DNA from: Sphingomonas gilva
Lineage (GTDB): Bacteria > Pseudomonadota > Alphaproteobacteria > Sphingomonadales > Sphingomonadaceae
Assembly (NCBI RefSeq): GCF_003515075.1
Contig: NZ_QWLV01000001.1
Location: 557,182 to 621,181, forward strand
Direction of reading: 5' to 3'
Length of the DNA stretch: 64,000 nt
The notes beneath the pieces were generated by a model. It worked only from the letters and a program-made list of their open reading frames with translations. It did no database searches and was not told the origin of the DNA. The position numbers and the translations under genes were made by a program. Positions 35,069 to 44,100 of this stretch are shown one piece after another; position 1 is the first letter of the stretch; every line of letters begins with the position of its first letter.

Positions 35069-35878
35069 TCAATCGTCGGCGCGCGCGGCGCCTTCGGCCA
35101 TGCCGCGCACGGTCGCGCGGTCCATCGCCGAGACCAGGCCGTTCGCCGATCCGCTGAGGCTGGCGGCGGGCAGGGCGACGTCGGCGCCGCGCACGCGCAC
35201 CAGCACCTCGCGCACCGTGCCGTTGGCCATGTTGTTGAGCGACCGGACGCGGCCGATGGTGCGGCCGCGCGCGTCGCGCACGATCATGCCCGGGCGGACC
35301 GCGAAGGCGCCCTCACCCGACGCGGCGGCCGAGCCTTCGGCGGCGAGCCGGCCGATGCCGCCCGAAGCGCCGAGTTCGCCCGCACCGGCGATATTGCCCG
35401 ACGCGTCGGTGGCGTTGCGGGTGGTGTCGACGATGCCGCGCGCATCGCGCCCGACGCCGTTCACCTGGCGACGCACGCCGCGGGTCGCGTTGCGCAGGTC
35501 GTCCGTGCCGACCGCTTGCGCCGCCGCCCCGCCCGATGCCGATCCGGAGGCCGATCCGCTGGCGCCACCGGCGATCCCGCGTGTGGCGCCGTCGACCGTG
35601 CCGGTCAGCCCGCCCGATCCGCCGGCGTCTCCGGAGACGCGGCCCGAGCGGCGATCGACCTTGGGCCTGGCGCGCGCGCGGGTGCGGGTCGAGGCGGCGC
35701 CGTCGAGCGTCGAGGTGGTGCGGCCGATGGTCGAATCCATCCGCCCGCCGAGCGTGCCGCCCAAGGAGCCGCCGAGGCTGCCGCCCAGTCCGCCACCACC
35801 GCCGAGAATCTGGGCGGAGGCGGGGGCCGCCACCATCGCCAGCGCGATCGCCGCGCCGCTCATCAGAAGCCGGGTCAT
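35069..35878 (-). CDS. Secreted glycine-rich protein with PRC-barrel-like C-terminus
   Basis: 269 residues from ATG 35878 (GAGGAG upstream). Signal peptide ends APASAQ. The middle is low-complexity Gly/Ala/Ser (LGGSLGGSLGGTLGGR, GGASGSASGSASGG). The last ~70 residues form a more ordered domain (VRPGMIVRDARGRTIGRVRS) reminiscent of a PRC barrel. No known function. It lies 89 nt downstream of the subtilase gene in the same direction, so it may be co-transcribed or even a substrate. Confidence 0.75.
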   Translation of the reverse strand: MTRLLMSGAAIALAMVAAPASAQILGGGGGLGGSLGGSLGGTLGGRMDSTIGRTTSTLDGAASTRTRARARPKVDRRSGRVSGDAGGSGGLTGTVDGATRGIAGGASGSASGSASGGAAAQAVGTDDLRNATRGVRRQVNGVGRDARGIVDTTRNATDASGNIAGAGELGASGGIGRLAAEGSAAASGEGAFAVRPGMIVRDARGRTIGRVRSLNNMANGTVREVLVRVRGADVALPAASLSGSANGLVSAMDRATVRGMAEGAARADD

Positions 35879-35967
35879 TGAAATTCTCCTCATTCCGGGG
35901 GCGCATCGCGGCGCCCTGCATCTGGAGAACGACGCCCGGAGAGATTTCATCCGGCGGCGGGCGGATT

Positions 35968-37170
35968 TTATCGCGCGGGACAATCCGCGCAGACGATCCC
36001 GGCGCCGGTGGCCTTCGAGGGGCGCTCGGCGATCCGCGCGAGCACCGCGCGCGATCCCGCGCGGAAGAGCGCGCCCGCGACCAGGGGCGCCGCATAGGAG
36101 GTGCCGCGCACGCGCACCGTGCCCCCATCGGCATCGGCGGCGCGGATGCCCGCGCCAGGCGCGGCGAAATCGACATGCACCGCGGCCTGCGCTTCGGGCA
36201 GCACGCGCATCCGCCGGTCGACGGCGGTGACCGCTATGACGCCCGGATAGCCCGCCGGATAGCCGGGCGGGGCCGCGGGTCCGTCATTGCCGACCGCCGC
36301 GACGATGGTCATGCCGCGGCGTTGCGCGGCGGCGACGGCTGCGGCGAGCAAAGGATTCGACGGGCCGACCAGGCTGATCGTCGTGATTCGCGTGCCGCTG
36401 GCCGAAAGCCAGCCGAGCGCACGGGCGATCGCCACCGCGCCGCCGCCCGCGGGATCGCGGCCATAGACATCGGCGACGCGAAGCGCCGCGCCGGGGGCGC
36501 CGCCCTTCACCTTGCCATTGCCCGCGATCAGCGAGGCGACGGCGGTGCCGTGCGCGCTCGGCGCCGGCCCGCCCCTGGCGAAACCGCGCTGCTCGACCGG
36601 CGCGGTCAGCGAGGGATGGCGGGCGACGCCGCCGTCGATCAGCCCGAGCGCCGCCCGGGCGCCGCGCCCCTGCGCCAACGGCGCGGCCGGGATCTCGGGC
36701 GATGCGCCCGACTGGAAGTGGAGCGTGTCGGCGCCGATCTCCGCGCCCGGCGCGATCCGCCGCGCCTCGCGCAGTGCGCGGGCGAGGCTGTCGCCGTCCG
36801 GCGTACGGAAGCGGACGAAGGCAAGCCCGAGCCCGTCGATCCGCTCGCGCGCGATCAGGCCGAAGCCGGCGCGCAGCAGCGCCGCCTCGGCCGCGCCGTC
36901 GATCCCCATCGCGACGATCTCGCCGCGCACCGCCGGCGCGCCGCGATCGTCGATCTCGACCGCTTCGCGGTTCTGTCGCACGAAATCGCGGAGGCGATCG
37001 GTGCGATCGGCGACGAGCCTGCGGGCATCGCGCACCGTATCGTCCAGCCGCTGCCGGATTTCGCCGAGCGGCGGAACGCCGATCTGCGGCAGCCGCGCAC
37101 CGGGCAGCGCCACCTGCGCGATCAGCGGCGCAGCGGTAATTGCGAGGATCAAGGCGATCAGCAGGCGCAT
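35968..37170 (-). CDS. Secreted subtilisin-like serine protease (S8)
   Basis: 400 residues with a signal peptide (MRLLIALILAITAAPLIAQ) and a ~150-residue N-terminal region. Catalytic triad: Asp179 in GLIDGG, His207 in SAHGTAVASLIAG, Ser358 in GTSYAAPLVAG, with oxyanion Asn295 in AVGNDG. It ends with a Cys pair (GIVCADCPAR). It is divergent from an ECF sigma/anti-sigma pair across a perfect inverted repeat (37200-37239), a pairing that suggests control by that sigma factor. Confidence 0.9.
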   Translation of the reverse strand: MRLLIALILAITAAPLIAQVALPGARLPQIGVPPLGEIRQRLDDTVRDARRLVADRTDRLRDFVRQNREAVEIDDRGAPAVRGEIVAMGIDGAAEAALLRAGFGLIARERIDGLGLAFVRFRTPDGDSLARALREARRIAPGAEIGADTLHFQSGASPEIPAAPLAQGRGARAALGLIDGGVARHPSLTAPVEQRGFARGGPAPSAHGTAVASLIAGNGKVKGGAPGAALRVADVYGRDPAGGGAVAIARALGWLSASGTRITTISLVGPSNPLLAAAVAAAQRRGMTIVAAVGNDGPAAPPGYPAGYPGVIAVTAVDRRMRVLPEAQAAVHVDFAAPGAGIRAADADGGTVRVRGTSYAAPLVAGALFRAGSRAVLARIAERPSKATGAGIVCADCPAR

Positions 37171-37199
37171 TCGTTACCCATGTGACACAATCTTCATTT

Positions 37200-37239
37200 C
37201 TATGGATGAAACGCTCGGATGCCGTCGTTTCATCCATAG
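37200..37239. promoter_or_regulatory. Perfect inverted repeat between divergent subtilase and ECF sigma genes
   Basis: CTATGGATGAAACG (37200-37213) and its exact complement CGTTTCATCCATAG (37226-37239) with a 12-nt spacer. It is 29 nt upstream of the subtilase start and 21 nt upstream of the sigma start. The GAAAC and CGTTT parts resemble ECF promoter pieces, but the spacing is too short, so it reads better as an operator or RNA hairpin. Confidence 0.7.
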
Positions 37240-37260
37240 AGCCGGGAGAATGGCCTGAGA

Positions 37261-37752
37261 ATGCGCGGATTCGAAACCGACCTTCTGGCGCTGCTGCCCC
37301 GGCTGCGCCGGTTCGCCCTGTCGCTGTCGAGAGATGCGGCGGATGCGGACGATCTGTGCCAGGCCTCGCTCGAGCGCGCCCTCAAAGCGCGCGCGCAGTG
37401 GCGGCCCGGCACGCGACTGGATAGCTGGATGTACAGGATCATGCGCAACATCTGGATCGACGAGGGCAGGGCGCGCACGCGCCGCGCGAAGGTGCTGGCG
37501 CCGGAGGAGGCGGGCGAGCAGGCGGGCTACGCCGGCGACGCGGCGATCGAGGCGCAGGTCGCGATGGGCGACGTCGCGCGCGCGATGGCGAGCTTGCCCG
37601 ACGAGCAGCGCGAGGCGGTGGCGCTCGTGCTGGTCGAGGGGCTGGCCTACAAGGAAGCCGCCGAGGTGCTCGACGTGCCGATGGGCACGCTCACCTCGCG
37701 GCTGGTGCGCGGGCGTCAGGCGCTGATGCGCGAGCTGGGAGAAGCGGCATGA
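37261..37752 (+). CDS. ECF RNA polymerase sigma factor
   Basis: 163 residues with region 2 (LSRDAADADDLCQASLERAL ... LDSWMYRIMRNIWIDEGR) and region 4 (LPDEQREAVALVLVEGLAYK EAAEVLDVPMGTL). GGGAGA lies upstream of ATG 37261. It overlaps the following anti-sigma gene as ATGA, the usual arrangement for a sigma/anti-sigma pair. Together with the divergent secreted protease it may form a small envelope or stationary-phase regulon. Confidence 0.92.
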   Translation: MRGFETDLLALLPRLRRFALSLSRDAADADDLCQASLERALKARAQWRPGTRLDSWMYRIMRNIWIDEGRARTRRAKVLAPEEAGEQAGYAGDAAIEAQVAMGDVARAMASLPDEQREAVALVLVEGLAYKEAAEVLDVPMGTLTSRLVRGRQALMRELGEAA

Positions 37753-38420
37753 CGATCGATCCCGAGATGCTGATGGCCTATGCCGACGGCGAGCTGGACG
37801 ATCTCGCGGCGAAGCGCGTCGAGCGCGCGATCGAGGCCGATCCGGCGCTCGCCGAGCAGGTCCGCCAGCACCGCCTGCTGACCGCGCGCGTGGCGGCGAG
37901 CTATGCGCGTGTCGCGGCGGCGCCGGTGCCTGGGCATCTGGCGGATATGTTGCGCAGCAATGTCGTTCCGTTGCCGACACGCGAGCGCCGCCGGCACTGG
38001 GCGACCGGGCTGGCTATGGCGGCTTCGCTGGCGATCGGGCTTGTGGTCGGGCGGGGATTGCTGCCCGCGTCCGATAGCGGGTTCGACCCACGCATTTCGG
38101 GCGAGCTTGCCCAGGCGCTCGACACGCAGCTCGCCTCCGTCCAGCCGGCCGGCGCCGCGGCGCGCGTCGGCCTCAGCTTCCGCGCCCGCGACGGGCGCTA
38201 TTGCCGCAGCTACGAGCAGGCCGAGGCGGCGGGCATCGCCTGCCGCGAAGACGACGGCTGGACGCAGCGCCACTGGATCGCCGTGCCGCGCCAAGACACG
38301 CAATATCGCCAGGCAGGCGCGAACGGAATCGCTGCGGCGGCGCAGGCGATGATGGCGGGCGAACCGCTCGACGCCGCAGGGGAAAGGGCGGCGCGTGAGG
38401 CGGGCTGGCGCGCGGAGTAG
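37749..38420 (+). CDS. Membrane-bound anti-sigma factor
   Basis: 223 residues. The N-terminal cytoplasmic part begins PEMLMAYADGELDDLAAKRVE, the typical anti-sigma start. One membrane helix lies at about residues 84-105 (WATGLAMAASLAIGLVVGRG) and a periplasmic domain of ~115 residues carries two cysteines (GRYCRSY, GIACRED). The zinc-binding HxxxCxxC motif is absent, so it is not a ZAS-type factor. Start overlaps the sigma gene. Confidence 0.85.
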   Translation: MTIDPEMLMAYADGELDDLAAKRVERAIEADPALAEQVRQHRLLTARVAASYARVAAAPVPGHLADMLRSNVVPLPTRERRRHWATGLAMAASLAIGLVVGRGLLPASDSGFDPRISGELAQALDTQLASVQPAGAAARVGLSFRARDGRYCRSYEQAEAAGIACREDDGWTQRHWIAVPRQDTQYRQAGANGIAAAAQAMMAGEPLDAAGERAAREAGWRAE

Positions 38421-38442
38421 ATTTCTCTGCGCGCGCGTCTTA

Positions 38443-38456
38443 TATACCGCTCGATA
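38443..38456. promoter_or_regulatory. Candidate TetR operator 1 (autoregulatory)
   Basis: TATACCGCTCGATA, an imperfect copy of the palindrome ATACCG-N2-CGGTAT, ends on the first base of the tetR start codon at 38456. Two further copies flank the RND operon promoter. Confidence 0.6.
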
Positions 38457-39067
38457 TGAAAAACGACGAATGCATCGCCCACCGCGGCCGGCCGCGCGAA
38501 TTCTGCGTCGACGAGGCGCTCGCGTCCGCGCTCGGCGTGTTCTGGAGCAAGGGCTATGAAGGCGCTTCGCTGACCGACCTGACCGAGGCGATGGGCATCA
38601 CCCGCCCCAGCCTCTACGCCGCGTTCGGCAACAAGGAGGCGCTGTTCCGCAAGGCGCTGGACCTCTACGAGCGCGAGAAGCTCGATTATATCGGCGAGGC
38701 GATGGACGCGCCGACCGCGCGCGAGGTCGCCGAGCGGCTGCTGCGCGGTGGGCTGGAGAACCAGACCAACCCCTGCGGCCCGCGCGGCTGCCTGGGCGTG
38801 ATCAGCTCGGTCGCGTGCGGCGCCGAGGCCGAATCGATCCGACAGGAGGTGCTTGCGCGCGGTTCCTTCGCCAAGAAGGCGTTGGTGGACCGGATGGAAC
38901 GCGCCAGAGCCGAAGGCGATCTGCCTGCGGACGTCGACGTCAACGGACTGACCGCCTATCTGCTGGCGATCCTGCAGGGCATGGCGGTGCAGGCGGGAGC
39001 GGGCGCGAGCCGGGCGGAGCTGGAGCGGCTGATCGACACCAGCCTGATGGTGTGGCCGAGCAAATAG
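38456..39067 (+). CDS. TetR-family repressor of the RND pump
   Basis: 203 residues. Helix-turn-helix region about residues 25-65: GYEGASLTDLTEAMGITRPS followed by LYAAFGNKEALFRKAL. The C-terminal domain carries the CGPRGCLGVISSVACG segment typical of the AcrR/TetR_C_16-like efflux repressors. It lies immediately upstream of an RND tripartite operon, and matching palindromes sit at its own start and on both sides of the operon promoter. Confidence 0.9.
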   Translation: MKNDECIAHRGRPREFCVDEALASALGVFWSKGYEGASLTDLTEAMGITRPSLYAAFGNKEALFRKALDLYEREKLDYIGEAMDAPTAREVAERLLRGGLENQTNPCGPRGCLGVISSVACGAEAESIRQEVLARGSFAKKALVDRMERARAEGDLPADVDVNGLTAYLLAILQGMAVQAGAGASRAELERLIDTSLMVWPSK

Positions 39068-39106
39068 GTCTTTTTTCGCTCGCGAAACGATTTTCATCGA
39101 CAAAAA

Positions 39107-39168
39107 ATACCGGGCGGTATAGAAAACGCCTTGACGCAACGCAGCACGATTTCTATATCGTTCGGTAT
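39107..39168 (+). promoter_or_regulatory. RND operon promoter flanked by two TetR operators
   Basis: Operator 2 is ATACCGGGCGGTAT (39107-39120), a perfect palindrome with 2-nt spacer. TTGACG (39131-39136) and TATATC (39154-39159) form a sigma-70 promoter with 17-nt spacing. Operator 3, ATATCGTTCGGTAT (39155-39168), covers the -10 box. Repressor bound at both sites would block the polymerase. Confidence 0.8.
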
Positions 39169-39452
39169 GGAATGATCGACGGCCGACGCCGCGATCGGAA
39201 GCCGACAGGGACAGGCGAATGCGTAAGCTTCTGAACCAAGCGAGAGCCGGACCCTAGTCCGGCTGCGAGGCGCGCAAGCGTCGCAGTTCTTCAAACAATG
39301 CGAGACGGATTCGCGAAGGCGGCAGCGCCTTCGTGATGGGTGACCTGCGTCCGTCAGACATTCGAACCACATCGGCAGTCCGGCGGCGAATTCGTCGCTT
39401 CCGGAAAAGGGTGGAGTTTGCCCGCTGCCGGCCATGACCAGGGAGACGAAAC
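39169..39452 (+). other. Long 5' leader of the RND operon
   Basis: About 280 nt between the promoter and the first ORF. It contains hairpins such as AGCCGGAC / GTCCGGCT (near 39245) and CGAAGGC / GCCTTCG (near 39315). No convincing ORF. It may carry post-transcriptional control, but no known riboswitch is recognised. Confidence 0.4.
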
Positions 39453-39848
39453 ATGGCCTATATGAATTTCACCGAAGTCGCGGGCGGGCATGCCGACGCC
39501 GTTCACCCGGTCGCCCAGCGCGCCGCGCATGACGACGCGTCGCGCTTCTCCGCGCTCGAATGGTCGGTGGTCGCGATTGCGCGAGCTGACAGCCTGTCGA
39601 GCCTGAACGCGCCCGGCCGGGTGTCGGTCGCGCTCGGCGCGCTGTTCGGCGAGCGGCAGAACCCCCGGCTCGCCGATGCGCGGCTGGAGGCGCTCCGGCG
39701 CATGGCGGTGCTGTCCTGGCATCATGGCTACAGCGTGCCCGCACCCGAGATCGCCGCCTTCCACGCCGCCGGTTTCACCGCGCATCACTATGAAACGCTG
39801 CTCGCCAGCATCAGCCGCGGCCGCGCCGCGCGCAGCCGGAAGAACTGA
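39453..39848 (+). CDS. Hypothetical protein, first gene of the RND operon
   Basis: 131 residues, GGGAGAC upstream of ATG 39453. No signal peptide or membrane segment; mostly helical, ending in a basic tail (SISRGRAARSRKN). It contains RMAVLSWHHGYSVPAPEIAA and a His pair FTAHHYE. I do not recognise a family. It ends 4 nt before the adaptor gene, so it is co-transcribed and probably functionally tied to the pump or its trigger. Confidence 0.75.
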   Translation: MAYMNFTEVAGGHADAVHPVAQRAAHDDASRFSALEWSVVAIARADSLSSLNAPGRVSVALGALFGERQNPRLADARLEALRRMAVLSWHHGYSVPAPEIAAFHAAGFTAHHYETLLASISRGRAARSRKN

Positions 39849-39852
39849 CCCC

Positions 39853-41133
39853 ATGAACATGCTGACTAAGATCGAGCCCGAGACGGGCTTCGCCAGGCCG
39901 GGCGCGCTCGACCGGTTCCGCCGACTGCCGCGCTGGCAGCAAGGCGCCGCCGTGCTGCTGCCGGTCGCCCTCGTCGCCGCGGGCGTCACCCAGTTCAGCG
40001 GCGAGACGCCGGCGGTCGCGGCACCGCCGCCGCCCACCGTGACCGTCGCCATGCCGCTGGTCCGCGATATCAACGAATGGGACAATTATGTCGGCCGGTT
40101 CGAGGCGAGCCGTTCGGTCGAGGTGCGCCCTCGCGTCTCGGGCGCGGTCACCGCGATCCACTTCGCCGACGGCGCGGTGGTGAGGAAGGGGCAGCTGCTG
40201 TTCACCATCGATCCGCGACCGTTCGCCGCGGCGTTAGCCGAGGCGCGCGCCGGGCTGGCCAGCGCCGAGAGCGCGGTGACGCTGGCCGAGGCCGATCTCG
40301 GCCGTGCCGAGCGGCTGCTCGATATCGAGGGCGTATCCGAGAGCGATGTCGACCAGCTCCGCGCCCGCGTCCGCGCCACCAAGGCGGCGCTGGCGGGCGC
40401 CCAGGCGCGGGTCCGCGCCCGTGCGCTCGACATGGAGTTCACGCGCGTTCGCGCGCCGATCGGCGGCCGCATCTCGGACCGTCGCATCGACGCGGGCAAT
40501 CTCGTCTCGGCGGGTGAGGGCGGCGCGGGCACGCTGCTGACGACGATCAACGCGCTCGATCCGATCTACTTCACCTTCGACAGTTCGGAAGCCTTGTACC
40601 TGAAGGCGCAGCGCGATCGTGCCGACGGCGACGCCGCCGGGCAGCAGGTCGAGATCAGGCTGCAGGACGAGGCCGATTACAGCCGCCAGGGCAGGGTCGA
40701 TTTCACCGACAACACGCTGAGCGCGCAATCGGGCACGATCCGCGGCCGTGCGGTCGTCTCCAACCCCGATTATTTCCTGACCCCGGGCATGTTCGGCAGC
40801 ATGCGGCTGAGCGCGGGCGAGGAGACGCGGGCGCTGCTCGTCCCCGATGCCGCGGTGCGCACCGACCAGGCGCGCAAGGTGGTGTTCGTCGTCGGTCAGG
40901 ACGGCACCGTCGCCGCCAGGCCGGTCGATCCGGGACCGCTGGTCGCCGGGCTGCGCAGCATCCGATCGGGCCTGGCGCCGAACGATCGCGTGGTGATCCA
41001 GGGCATCCAGTTCGCGATGCCCGGCGCCAAGGTGAATGCGCGGCCGGGCAAGGTCGCGCCGGTCGAGCCGAATGGCCCGCCAATGACCCCGGTGGACGTG
41101 CCGGCCGCCGCGCAGGCGACGCTCGCCAACTAG
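39853..41133 (+). CDS. RND efflux periplasmic adaptor (MexE/AcrA type)
   Basis: 426 residues. Membrane anchor at about residues 28-48 (GAAVLLPVALVAAGVTQF), then the lipoyl half-motif VEVRPRVSGAVTAIHFADGA, a coiled-coil hairpin (residues ~110-180), AGNLVSAGEGG and a beta-barrel/MP domain. No lipobox Cys is visible, so it is anchored by its helix. Second gene of the pump operon; 57 nt before the permease. Confidence 0.92.
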   Translation: MNMLTKIEPETGFARPGALDRFRRLPRWQQGAAVLLPVALVAAGVTQFSGETPAVAAPPPPTVTVAMPLVRDINEWDNYVGRFEASRSVEVRPRVSGAVTAIHFADGAVVRKGQLLFTIDPRPFAAALAEARAGLASAESAVTLAEADLGRAERLLDIEGVSESDVDQLRARVRATKAALAGAQARVRARALDMEFTRVRAPIGGRISDRRIDAGNLVSAGEGGAGTLLTTINALDPIYFTFDSSEALYLKAQRDRADGDAAGQQVEIRLQDEADYSRQGRVDFTDNTLSAQSGTIRGRAVVSNPDYFLTPGMFGSMRLSAGEETRALLVPDAAVRTDQARKVVFVVGQDGTVAARPVDPGPLVAGLRSIRSGLAPNDRVVIQGIQFAMPGAKVNARPGKVAPVEPNGPPMTPVDVPAAAQATLAN

Positions 41134-41190
41134 CCCGGACCGCCTTTCGCTCTGACTTCCTGATCGCCCCGCGGGGCGAGGAGACTCGAC

Positions 41191-44100
41191 ATGCGCCTGT
41201 CGCACTTTTTCATCCGCCGCCCGATCTTCGCCGGCGTCGTCGCGATCATCATCACGATCATCGGCGCGTTCGCCTATGCCGGGCTGCCGGTGTCGCAATT
41301 CCCCAATGTCGTGCCGCCGACGGTGACGGTCAGCGCCAATTATCCGGGCGCATCGGCCGAGACCGTCGCGGACACGGTGGCGGCGCCGATCGAGCAGCAG
41401 ATCAACGGCGTCGACAACATGCTCTACCAGTCGTCGCAATCGACCGGCGACGGGCGGGTGACGATCACCGTCACCTTCAAGCTCGGCACCGATCTCGATA
41501 CCGCGCAGGTGCTCGTGCAGAACCGCGTCGCGCTCGCCGAGCCCAGCCTGCCCGAGGAAGTCCGGCGGCAGGGGGTGGTGGTGCGCAAGACGTCTCCATC
41601 ATGGCTGATGGCGGTCAACGTGCTGTCGCCCGACGGCTCGCTCGATCGCGGCTATGTCTCCAACTATGCGCTGACACAGCTGAAGGACCGGCTGACCCGC
41701 GTCGACGGCATCGGCGACGTGCAGGTGTTCGGCGCGCGCGATTTCGCGATGCGCGTGTGGATAGACCCCGGGCGCGCGGCGATGCTGGGGCTGACGGCGG
41801 GGGAGATCGTCGAGGCCTTGCGGCAGCAGAATGTGCAGGTCGCGGCGGGCTCGGTCGGCCAGCCGCCGTTCGACACCGGCGCGGCGCAGCAGCTGAGCGT
41901 CGAGACGCAGGGCCGCTTCAAGACGGCGGACGAGTTCGCCAATATCATCGTCCGCACCGACCCGTCGGGCGCGATCACGCGGCTGCGCGACGTCGCCCGC
42001 GTCGAGCTGGGCGCCGAGGATTACGGCGTCAACGCGTACCTCTCCGGCACCGATTCGATCATCATGGGCATCACCCAGCGGCCGGGCAGCAACGCGCTGG
42101 CGGCGGCCGAGGGGGTCAAGGCGCAGCTCGCCGAGGCGGCGAAAACCTTCCCCGCCGGCCTTGAATACAAGATCATCTGGAACCCGACCGAGTTCATCAG
42201 CGAATCGATGAGCGCGGTGCAGACGACCCTGCTGGAGGCGATGATCCTGGTGGTCGTCGTGATCCTGGTGTTCCTGCAGAGCTGGCGCGCGGCGATCATC
42301 CCGATCGTCGCCATCCCCGTCTCGCTGATCGGCACCTTCGCGATGCTGGCGGCGCTGGGCTATTCGCTCAACACGCTCTCCATGTTCGGGCTGGTGCTGG
42401 CGATCGGCATCGTCGTCGACGACGCGATCGTCGTGGTCGAGAATGTCGAGCGCAACCTGGAGCACGGCCTTTCCCCGCGCGAGGCCGCGCACAAGTCGAT
42501 GGACGAGGTGTCCGCCGCGCTGGTCGCGATCGTGCTGGTGCTGTGCGCGGTGTTCGTGCCGACCACCTTCCTCACCGGCATCACCGGCGAGTTCTACCGC
42601 CAGTTCGCGGTGACGATCGCCACCGCCACGGTGATCTCGCTGGTGCTGTCGCTCACCCTTTCCCCGGCGCTCGCCGCGATGCTGCTCCGCCCGCGCGCGA
42701 GCGAAGCGCCGGCCAGGGGCTGGCGGCGCTGGGCCTATATCGGCGGCGAGAAGTTCAACCGCGGCTTCGACCGGCTGGGCGACTGGTATGCCCGGGTGGC
42801 GCACCGCGTCGCCGCCGCGCCGAAGAAGGCGTTCGCCAGCTATGCCGCGCTCGTCGTCGCGACCGGCGCGCTGTTCTGGGCGACGCCCGCAGGCTTCGTG
42901 CCGGCGCAGGACCAGGGCTACGCCCTCGCCGCGATCCAGCTGCCGCCGGGCAGCTCGATCGAGCGGACCGACGCGGTGCTCAAGAAGGCGGTCAAGAAGC
43001 TGCTGGAGGTGCCCGGCACCGAGGCGGCGGTGATGTTCGCCGGCTTCGACGGCGCATCGGGCACGCAGGCGTCCAACGCGGGCGCGGCCTATGTCACCTT
43101 CAAGCCGTTCGAGGAGCGCGCCGGCACCGACCGGACCGAGGCGAACATCGAGAACGACATGCGCGCCGCGCTGGCCGACATGGACGAGGCGTTCGTGTTC
43201 GTCATCCCGCCGCCCGTGATCCAGGGCATCGGCAATGGCGGCGGCTATCGCATGATCGTGCAGGACAGGAACGCCGCGGGCTATCAGGCGCTGGAACAGG
43301 CGGCGCAGGGCCTGATCGGGGAGGCGCACAAGCAGCCCGGCCTGGCCAACGTCTTCACCCTGTTCAACACCGCGACCCCGCGCATCTATGCCGACATCGA
43401 CCGCGCCAAGGCAGACATGCTCGGCGTGCCCGCGGCGCGCGTGTTCGAGGCGCTGCAGGTCTATCTGGGATCGGCTTACGTCAACGACTTCAACCTGCTG
43501 GGCCGCACCTTCCGCGTGACAGCGCAGGCGGACGCCGATTTCCGCGACGACGCTGCCGACATCGCGCAGCTGAAGACGCGATCCAACGGCGGCGGCATGG
43601 TGCCGATCGGCGCGGTCGCGACTTTCGAGGACAGGACCGGACCGTACCGCGTGACGCGCTACAACCTGTTCCCCGCGGTCGAGATCGATGGCGAGACCGC
43701 GCCGGGCTATTCGACCGGCCAGTCGATCGCGACGATGGAGAAGCTCGCCGAGGACCTTCCCGCCGGCTTCTCCGGCGAGTGGACCGACATCGCCTTCCAG
43801 CAGAAGGCGGCGGGCAACGTCGCGGCGCTGATCTTCGCGCTGTCGGTGGTGTTCGTCTTCCTGGTGCTGGCGGCGCAGTTCGAAAGCCTGATGCTGCCGC
43901 TCGCGATCATCCTGATCGTGCCGATGACGCTGCTCGCCGCGATGTTCGGCGTGAACATCCGGGGGATGGACAACAATATCCTGACCCAGATCGGCCTGAT
44001 CGTGCTCATCGCGCTCGCCGCCAAGAACGCCATCCTGATCGTCGAGTTCGCCAAGCAGGCCGAGGAGCGCGGGGCGACCGCGCTGCAGGCGGCGACCGAG

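Noticed and set aside
37200..37239. ECF promoter (GAAAC ... CGTT) between the subtilase and sigma genes
   Set aside because: The distance between the two blocks is 13 nt, shorter than the 16-17 nt expected. Kept as an inverted repeat only.
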